From Sphacelaria rigidula (Eukaryota; Phaeophyceae; Sphacelariales), in NCBI GenBank assembly GCA_964200075.2, contig CAXNAA020000218.1, positions 1 through 24,172 of the forward strand: a DNA stretch of 24,172 nucleotides, in the 5' to 3' direction. The first letter of the stretch is position 1; each line of letters starts with the position of its first letter. The notes under the pieces were generated by a model that was given only the letters and a program-made list of their open reading frames with translations, made no database searches and was not told where the DNA came from. Position numbers and translations under genes: made by a program. Positions 18,301 to 24,172 of this stretch are shown here, one piece after another.

Positions 18301-19339
18301 GAAAGTAGAGGGGCTGGTCAATTTTATTTTTTTATTAAATTACCTGAAAATAGTTGTACTATGCAAAAAAAGGTACCTACGAACCCACCGTCGTCGTGTT
18401 GTAACCTGATTCATATTTTATTATTTCCGCACATTAGCCTGATCTCTCGAACTCGTGGTCTACATGCATATGTAAATATGTGACCCCTGATTTACGAATA
18501 TTCCTGCAGTCAGCATTCCCCAAGAGTCGTTCGTCACAGTCACGGGGAGGCTGGAAAATAACGAATATTTCGAACGACAGGGTGGTGTCTCATTCTGACG
18601 GGTTGAAGTTCTTGTAGACAGCACTGTCATCGATGTGTTGATGTCACCACGTGTGATCATGTGAGTCGACACAGTTTTTTGACGCGGTGTCTTCGGTGAA
18701 GACTTCATTTGGGGTATCAGGTAAGTACTGGAGGTTTTCCAGGACGTGAGCCTGACTTCTGGTCCGCGACTAATGAGAGCGCGTGCGCTCATACACACAC
18801 ACACACACACGCAGATGCGTGCGCAAAACAATTAATACTGACTATCAGGAGCATACATACATTGAAGTCGGGGCTTTGTGATCGAGCGTTTTTCAGTCAA
18901 GCGACGTAAAGCTCCGCAGTTATTTTTATCTACAGTGCGCATGATTGCAGTGCATGGCCGTATGTGTATGTGTGCTCACTTGCAAAACTCGCACTGTACT
19001 TGGTAACGCGTGCCCTCGTGTATGCACAGGTAGCGCGAGGCCTGGAAGGCAAGAAGATACACTCCTCGGCCGTGCGGCGTATGCGCGGCCACAAGCTTAC
19101 CCCAACATGCGTGGCCTTATCGTCCGACGATTCCACGGTGTATTCGGGAAGCAAGGACAACTCTGTAGTCCGATGGGACGTGGAGACGGGCAAGCGGGTG
19201 GTTATGCTGCCGTCCTGGCGGAAGCTTCCTGGGGGGAAGGTACCCAAGGTTAAGGCTCACAGCAACGAGGTGAGGGAGCAGGATACCCAGGTGGTACGTA
19301 CGTGTGCATATGGCATGCGTAATTATAGTTGTCATAATC

Positions 19340-19383
<44 letters not shown>

Positions 19384-21825
19384 TGGCGTCGGTTGATACG
19401 ACGACTGAATAGCAGTATTATATATTTTTTCCCTTGCGAGGTGGGTCCATCTTGAAAGACATATGGTTTACAGTGTTGGCAATAAAATCAGAAGCGTTTT
19501 TTTTTTTTTGCTGCAGATTGCATGTTTGTTTTCGTGACATAGAATGGTCATTTGGTTGTGCAGGCTATTTGTCCATAACCTATCGCCGTATTAAGCCCGC
19601 AAGAGCTGTCATGGCCGCGAGGTGATCGTGCACGCATTGGTGTTCTGATTGCTTCAAGTTTCGAAGCGAAAAGCTATGACCGCGTGCCCAGCAGTCAGCG
19701 CGACACCTAGGTGTAGTACTGTCGGATCGTATATACTTCTTCTTTCCTACCACATGGGTTGTATATACTTCTTACAGTAGCTGTATTTTTATTTTACAAG
19801 TCCGCACGGACTTTTTCCAGCATGCGTTCAGAGCTCTCGCTGAGTTCTGCTCTAAGCTGTTCTCATCAAGTCAGGTTGCTACTAGAGTACAAGGATTTTT
19901 TCTTGTGCACACAAGAAAAGCATGTACTTCTAGCAGAACGCGCAGTCGACCGAGCGTTTCATCTCAAGCGAATTGTGTTGTTGTTGTTGTTGTTGTTTCT
20001 GTTGTCATGTTGATTTTTTCCATAATTCTAGCGTCGGTGGTAAAAAAACCGTGTATACTGATGACTGATATTCTTCCCAATATTGAAAATAACCTTTAGC
20101 TCCAGCCATGAGCCCAGTGTGACCAGAAGACATGTGGATACATGAACGGCCTGAATATCTCCGAATAAGACAACACTTGAATTCAACACTTTGCAACGCT
20201 ACACTGGCCAGGCGGACGCTTTTTTCTGCAGCACATTTTTTTCTTCCCTGTGTGTTGTGCGTATGTATCGACGTTCGTGTATATTTGCCAGACATGTCCC
20301 CACCTCTTGTCTGTTTTGTGTCGTAACTCTGAAACCACAGGTCTTGTCGGTTGCCGTGAGCGACGATGGGCGATACCTCGCGACGAGCGGTCGAAATAAA
20401 GTAATCAAAGTGTGGGATTGCCGCACGGACAAAGTGGTGGAGACATTTAAGGGACACCAGGACAGCGTGTCTTGCCTCACCTTCCGCTCCAACAGTCTCC
20501 ATCTTTTCTCCGGCTCGCATGATCGATGCGTCAAGGTTAGATTGCAATCGTAGCCGGCGTCGTGTGTCCAAAACCGACATTGTTCGATCGTTCGCGCGGT
20601 TAAACTCTTTGATTGCGAAGGAGTGGTGCTACGATGGGAGGGGGGCAGCGTACTCATTTGTTGCTTGCCTTCGTCGTTTGACCATTGACCACGCATCCCT
20701 TGCACGTCGGAGCACCGTTCCTACTCATGATGGAGACACCTCCAACATGTGGGCGCTCGTTACGCTTCTTCCATCCATGCGTTACACAAGAACATTTTAC
20801 ATATCTTATATCCCCGTCTTGTTTCGCTGTTTGTGGACACCATCTATCTCCTAGTATAGCCATCGTTTTCTCGCTGTGGGGGAGGGAGGAGGGGGTTGTC
20901 TCCACCAAAAACAGGAACTCACAGGTGTATCAGACGACATAACTACTCACCATGCGTTTATATTTGGGTGGAAACGGCATCGAGTGGCATGAGCGAGTGT
21001 GTCTCATTGGTGCCAAGCGCGCTCGAATAAACGTTGCTGCATTCAACGACGATTTGAGATGAGATTTCGTGGAAGAAGTAGTTCAAAATGTCTCCCTCCC
21101 CTTCTCGTAGCATCATCACTCGAAGGTGTCAATTCGTGTCGTGATGTGTGTACAATACACTGCGGACTTGTGGTAACTTGGCTGTGGTTTCATGTAGTGA
21201 TGTATCGATGCGATGCTTCTGCAGCAAAGATCCTCGAGTGCCTCGCTGTGAAAATGCTTGAGGCATATTCATGCGATCTAGTTGACTTCGGGGGAAGGGG
21301 TGAGGGATTGTTTCAATATGACAAGTTCGCCGGGTTTTGTACTCGTGTCTGTATTTGACATGGGGTTTATCACTTCCTTGTGAGGCTTACTCCGCCCGCG
21401 CGGTGCCGTGCAGCACGGGGAATCCGATGTTCAATGTTCGGTCAGGAATTGGACTACTCCGTCGTTGGTTGGTACAGCAATCGGACTACGGAGAGAAACA
21501 CAAGCGGTAACTTTTCCCCAGTTTATTTTTTTTATCGTCTGATGGATGAAGGATCAGAGTCACAGGTCAAGCTGAACGTCAAAAGCACATCACAGAAAAA
21601 AAAAAACATGCGGAGAACGAAGATCTGGATGTGGAAAACAGATGAGGATTGTGAATTGCTTGCAAAGCGCCTTTCTAACGGTTCATGTGTGTTTGTTTGA
21701 CAAAGCAGCATTGGGACTTGAACGAGATGGGCTACGTGGAGACAATGTTCGGTCATCAGTCTGAGATTAATGCTATCGACGCATGGCGTAAGGAGAGGGC
21801 TGTTACAGGCGGGCGCGATCGTACG
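15118..21825 (+). CDS. RRP9: RRP9 / U3-55K, U3 snoRNP WD40 protein (5 exons, 3' end outside window)
   Basis: Exons: 15118-15359 (or from 15123), 15915-16022, 19030-19269, 20341-20535, 21709-21825, all joined in phase 0, giving about 299 residues. RRP9 is a nucleolar WD40 protein that binds box B/C of U3 snoRNA in the small-subunit processome for 18S rRNA maturation. The order fits: an acidic Ser/Glu N-terminus (ESDSEDEERERG), a long Glu/Ala/Lys helix, the motif EKRLRLARDVLLRL, a second helical exon (YIGERLARARLEATGQLYRE), then WD repeats. Visible repeats include RMRGHKLTPTCVALS...VVRWDVETG, KAHSNEVLSVAVSDDGRYLA...IKVWDCRTD, FKGHQDSVSCLTF...KHWDLNEMG and FGHQSEINAIDA...VTGGRDRT. About three further WD repeats are expected right of 24172, since no matching exon was found in 21826-24172. 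The extreme N-terminus is unresolved. LINE debris lies in two introns. Confidence 0.9.
15915..16022 (+). CDS. RRP9: RRP9 exon: second helical segment
   Basis: Acceptor TTGTTCAG, then 36 codons from DEDETQEEDGEAASG to GQLYRE, donor GTGAGA. It corresponds to the acidic linker and helix just before the first WD repeat. Phase 0 at both ends. Confidence 0.88.
16102..16189 (+). repeat. tRNA-derived SINE-like sequence with T-run end
   Basis: TGGTCTAATCG (16116-16126) fits the A box pattern TRGYNNANNNG, and GTGGGTTTGATCCCGAGC (about 16159-16176) is a B-box-like T-arm. TTTTTTT follows at about 16182-16188. Together they form a complete small pol III-type unit inside an RRP9 intron. Acceptor stem pairing is absent. 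Confidence 0.45.
16264..16807 (+). repeat. Diverged direct repeats
   Basis: 16264-16340 and 16494-16562 share 'GGTGC.GGAGTGCTG' and 'AAGGCGTGTACC.AGGGAGAGA'. 16561-16618 and 16746-16807 share 'GATG.GTTGATCC.TTG' and 'CTCGTCC.GAGG' followed by G-rich runs. The pattern suggests an old element duplicated in the same orientation at least in part. No coding content was recognised. Confidence 0.5.
18050..18219 (+). other. Coding-like stretch of unknown origin
   Basis: In the frame ending at the stop before 18220 the segment reads SANGDCNTNPGHRNHTAG, then LKANVGYINPYTNRQSIARE and TVVVLDIILPSHGTKV. The composition looks more protein-like than the surrounding intron, but no family was recognised. It may be a decayed transposon piece. 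Confidence 0.2.
18792..18810 (+). repeat. (AC) microsatellite
   Basis: About nine AC units lie in the RRP9 3.0-kb intron. Confidence 0.85.
19030..19269 (+). CDS. RRP9: RRP9 exon: first WD repeat
   Basis: Acceptor TGCACAG, then VARGLEGKKIHSSAVRRMRG and HKLTPTCVALSSDDSTVYSG, with VVRWDVETGK closing the repeat, and KVKAHSNE at the GTGAGG donor. 80 codons, phase 0. Confidence 0.95.
19342..19380 (+). repeat. (TTG)13 microsatellite
   Basis: Thirteen uninterrupted TTG units lie 72 bases after the donor of the WD1 exon, in the 1.07-kb RRP9 intron. Confidence 0.95.
19978..19995 (+). repeat. (TTG)6 microsatellite
   Basis: Six TTG units form a second run in the same RRP9 intron (19270-20340), which otherwise contains T-rich sequence and no recognised gene. 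Confidence 0.9.
20341..20535 (+). CDS. RRP9: RRP9 exon: WD repeats 2-3
   Basis: Acceptor ACCACAG, then VLSVAVSDDGRYLATSG, IKVWDCRTDKVVETFKGHQD and LFSGSHDRCVK before the donor GTTAGA (the same hexamer as the SET exon 8 donor). 65 codons. Confidence 0.95.
20600..20880 (-). mobile_element. 5'-truncated LINE tail in an RRP9 intron
   Basis: On the minus strand the end of a LINE polyprotein reads KTMAILGDRWCPQTAKQDGD, then WKKRNERPHVGGVSIMSRNG and GCVVNGQTTKASNK, with a stop at 20654. The same C-terminus occurs at 23435-23650 on the plus strand. Similarity begins abruptly near 20876, as expected from 5' truncation during target-primed reverse transcription, and continues past the stop into a CCGCCCTCCC-like 3' region. 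It lies antisense to RRP9, wholly within the intron 20536-21708. Confidence 0.8.
21709..21825 (+). CDS. RRP9: RRP9 exon: WD repeats 3-4
   Basis: Acceptor AAGCAG, then HWDLNEMGYVETMFGHQ and VTGGRDRT before the donor GTGAGT. 39 codons, phase 0. The conserved Val-Arg-x-Trp strand expected next is not found downstream in the window. Confidence 0.93.
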
Positions 21826-22432
21826 GTGAGTGCTTGTTCTTGTTGTTGTTCTTGTTGAAGGCTCATTCATCACCTTCACGGAAATAACAGTCGTACTGCA
21901 CACACAGAACAGGCCAATTAGTGGTTCACCCATGGGCGAAAGGCTGCACTCGCGAGTTATTTGTTGTAAGAGCTGCTACCAGACCATGATGCAGGCTTGC
22001 TTCCCTGGTCCTTCCCCCTCCCCCCCCCCCCATGTCTGAGATCGCGGAAAAGAAACGGTGGCGGAACTTGGAAATGGGAGATGGCCTGAAATGCTGGAAT
22101 ATTTGGTGTAGATCAACCAGGGAGACTCTTTTAGGGCCAAGTTTTCGGTAGCACAGAAATGAGCGATTGGATTTTGGTCACCAATCGTTCTACTGTGAAA
22201 AACGATCTGCTCGCTCGAGGATGCTTGGTCAAGGGTTCGACGGGTAGGGCATGGGAAACAACACGGGAAACACGGACGCGCCCCCCCCCACCCCCCGCAT
22301 ATGTCTGCTAAGCACCGTAGGGAAATCGTTATGTAAGATTGTGAACGATAGAGGACACGAGGCCTGAGAAGGGAGGAAAAAAAATGAGGGGCAAGCAGGG
22401 GTTAGACCAAGCCGTAGGTTAGATGAAGCCGT
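21826..22432 (+). other. RRP9: RRP9 downstream intron, unassigned part
   Basis: This begins with GTGAGT and contains a short TTG-rich run near 21837-21857 and a C run at about 22016-22031. No exon or mobile-element motif is recognised until the LINE copy starts. Confidence 0.5.
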
Positions 22433-23665
22433 AGCTGCGTAGACCACGTGTACCCATTAGGTGAGATTATTGAAGGTGGAAAAGATGCGGGGCTTACAAC
22501 GTACAGTGTTTTTCTAGACGTACAGAAGGCCCATGACACAATATGGAGAAATGGCTTGTGGAACAAGATGTGGGAAACTGGGATCAGAGGAAAGATGCGG
22601 AGAATAGTGAAAATATGACAGAATGTGCGATAAGAGCTATGATGCTAGGTGGGGGAGATGTCGAAACATGTTGATATATCACAAGGAGTTGCACAGAGAT
22701 GCACGTTATCACCCATATTACTCGAGGTATTTTTAAGTGACATGATAAAAGCAAGTGACGGAATTACTTGAATGCTCAAAAACGACGAGTAATACAGCAT
22801 TGAGAGCAGTATTGGGAGCGTACCCCCTTGAAGCATTTGGAGACGTGAGGAAATTGAAATGGCGAAACAACATGAGGAACATGCCAAGAAAGAGACTGCA
22901 AGCCATAGTAGATAGGGCTGTATGGAAGAAAGTAACGAAATGGCAGGCTGGAATAAGGTGGGATAGCGTAACTGAAAAAGTGTGGAAGGATATGGGAGGA
23001 GGCCAAGGCTAGATGATGTCTATAGGTGAATGTCGGCGTTACAAGATAAGTGTAAGAGGCGTGATGAGAATAAGGGGAAATGTAGCGCTACAACGGGAAC
23101 TTGACGAGGAAGAGCACCTGCAGGTACACGGGGGGCTGAGAGAGGGAAAAGGGATGAAATCAAATCTTCACGGCCCAATTCACCCCGTGAAAAAGTCGTA
23201 GGTGTGACCTCGGGTGAGGGACGTGAACCTACCAGGAAGAAGAAAGAGGTATACCAGTAATCGGGTGGAGGAAGAAGTAGATGGACAAAAATTGCCCCTG
23301 TGGCGAAGCAGTAGAGGAGAACTCATGTAGTGACAGAATGTGAAGGGAACAAGGATGAACGGGACGTGTTAGAGGGGGAAATGTGGGAAGTAAACGAAGT
23401 TTTCATGAAACCGTTTGATACGTAGGATGGTGGCGAGGAAACGATAGCTAAACTAGGAGATCAAGGTGACACACAGACGGCGAAAGAGGAAGAGGAAATG
23501 ATATGTAAAAGGTTCTTGTGTATTGTAAGGAAGAAATATGACGAGCGCCCAAGTGGTGGAGGTGTCTCAATTAGGAGGAGTAGGAACGTTGCTCCGTCTC
23601 GAAAGGGATGCGTGATACCCTGCCAAATGACTGAGGCAAGCCACAGGTAAATACCCCGCCGCCCT
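22433..23665 (+). mobile_element. Degenerate LINE copy, internally deleted
   Basis: The polymerase begins SCVDHVYPLGEIIEGGKD, then TYSVFLDVQKAHDTIWRNGL with a stop at 22616. After frame breaks comes ISQGVAQRCTLSPILLEVFL. Directly after this (about 22765) the sequence jumps to the post-polymerase region (SKTTSNTALRAVLG, DVRKLKWRNN, AIVDRAVWKKVTKWQAGIRW), so the stretch that should hold the catalytic Tyr/Phe-Ala-Asp-Asp box and thumb is missing. Further on lie EEHLQVHGGLREGKGMKSNL, a CPCG zinc-knuckle-like remnant near 23293, and the C-terminal VRKKYDERPSGGGVSI and RKGCVI block ending near 23650. Stops and frameshifts are frequent, so it is inactive. It shares its tail with the copy at 20.6-20.9 kb. 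Confidence 0.85.
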
Positions 23666-24066
23666 CCCCGCCTACGCCCTGTGTTCACAAGTTGGTGCCA
23701 CTACGTGACTCGGGAATGTTGCTCCGTGAAAGCTTTGTTTTATACCGTACCTCTTGCAGTCACGGTTCAGAATCCTAAAAGCCATATGTTGTGTGCGCTT
23801 TCGCTGTGGACATACATGGCCTCTTGCGCTGCGTTACGGATGTTTGACGGGCGGTTTGGACAGAGGACGATACTCCAGGTAATCTTGAGTTTCTCGAGAT
23901 TTCTTCTAGTGCCCAGTACTCGAGAGTACCCGGAGTATCGACTGCCGAAAATCATGGGACCGGGTAGAACCCTCGCAGAACGTCAGACTCGCCCCGAGTA
24001 TTACAGTACTTTATCAATGAACCCCCAGTGAAGCTCGTGCAAGGTTGTGTTCTGCAGTGTATAAAC

Positions 24067-24102
<36 letters not shown>

Positions 24103-24172
24103 ACAAAAAGGAATAGTGAGCAATAGCACTCGGGGGATGGAGGGGGGGGGCTCCACCCCCACCCCGCGACCC
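23666..24172 (+). other. RRP9: Right-edge stretch, probably RRP9 intron
   Basis: An open frame at 23681-24031 shows no WD40 or other family signature and was not accepted as an exon. The region carries a 30-base G run and G/C-rich ends. The rest of RRP9 should lie beyond the edge. Confidence 0.35.
24069..24098 (+). repeat. Homopolymer of 30 G
   Basis: Thirty consecutive G follow CCC. Such a tract is rare in assembled genomes. It could form G-quadruplex structures or be a polymerase/assembly artefact. Confidence 0.95.

Larger units (their letters stand above)
16023..19029 (+). other. RRP9: RRP9 3.0-kb intron
   Basis: This intron contains a SINE-like piece, a direct repeat cluster and an (AC) microsatellite. 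An unassigned coding-like stretch lies at about 18050-18219, and open frames at 17356-17675 lack motifs. The flanking RRP9 exons join in phase 0 without a missing piece when compared with the family. Confidence 0.7.

Noticed and set aside
23681-24031. Next RRP9 exon
   Set aside because: An acceptor-like CTTGCAG occurs at about 23759, but the translation lacks the Val-Arg-x-Trp strand and other WD40 features expected after GGRDRT.

Overview
The window reads as an intron-rich nuclear genome. Two multi-exon protein genes are broken by introns of roughly 0.3 to 3 kb with GT-AG borders, and decayed non-LTR retrotransposons, tRNA-like SINE pieces, inverted repeats and microsatellites lie in and around them. 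The base composition is mixed and shows no bacterial operon structure. My best guess is a brown alga or a related stramenopile. That guess rests on general impression (long introns, LINE type, repeat style), not on a diagnostic sequence.

Minus strand, 11172 down to 1182: a SET-domain lysine methyltransferase gene of the RuBisCO-LSMT / SETD3 / SETD6 / Rkm class, reconstructed here as ten exons giving about 479 residues. The reading frame is carried through all nine introns with matching phases (0,0,2,0,0,0,2,0,0). Exons 2-9 are anchored by family motifs (GYRGVVAT, LLE-GTS, VRSRGF, ADMFNHDP, the AGDEIF...SFG block, NSYGF). The first exon and the last, acidic KKRK-ending exon are inferred from splice sites and phase. 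The last intron (3563-1305) holds a 135-bp inverted repeat pair and a separate, nearly perfect long hairpin.

Plus strand, about 15118 to past the right edge: the 5' and middle part of RRP9 (U3-55K), a WD40 protein of the U3 snoRNP. Five exons are visible, all joined in phase 0; the later WD repeats lie beyond 24172. A possible first exon at 11626-11697 would make the two genes divergent, with start codons about 450 bp apart and a small palindrome between them.

Repeats: a frameshifted reverse transcriptase piece at 1-353 (-). A second LINE family is present twice: a 5'-truncated tail at about 20600-20880 (-) inside an RRP9 intron, and a longer, internally deleted copy at 22433-23665 (+). There is also an unexplained GC-rich palindrome-dense block at about 13200-13690. 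Both genes look like nuclear housekeeping functions: RRP9 acts in 18S rRNA processing, and the SET enzyme methylates a protein lysine whose target cannot be read from the sequence. I see no operon, CRISPR array, phage or dedicated defence system.
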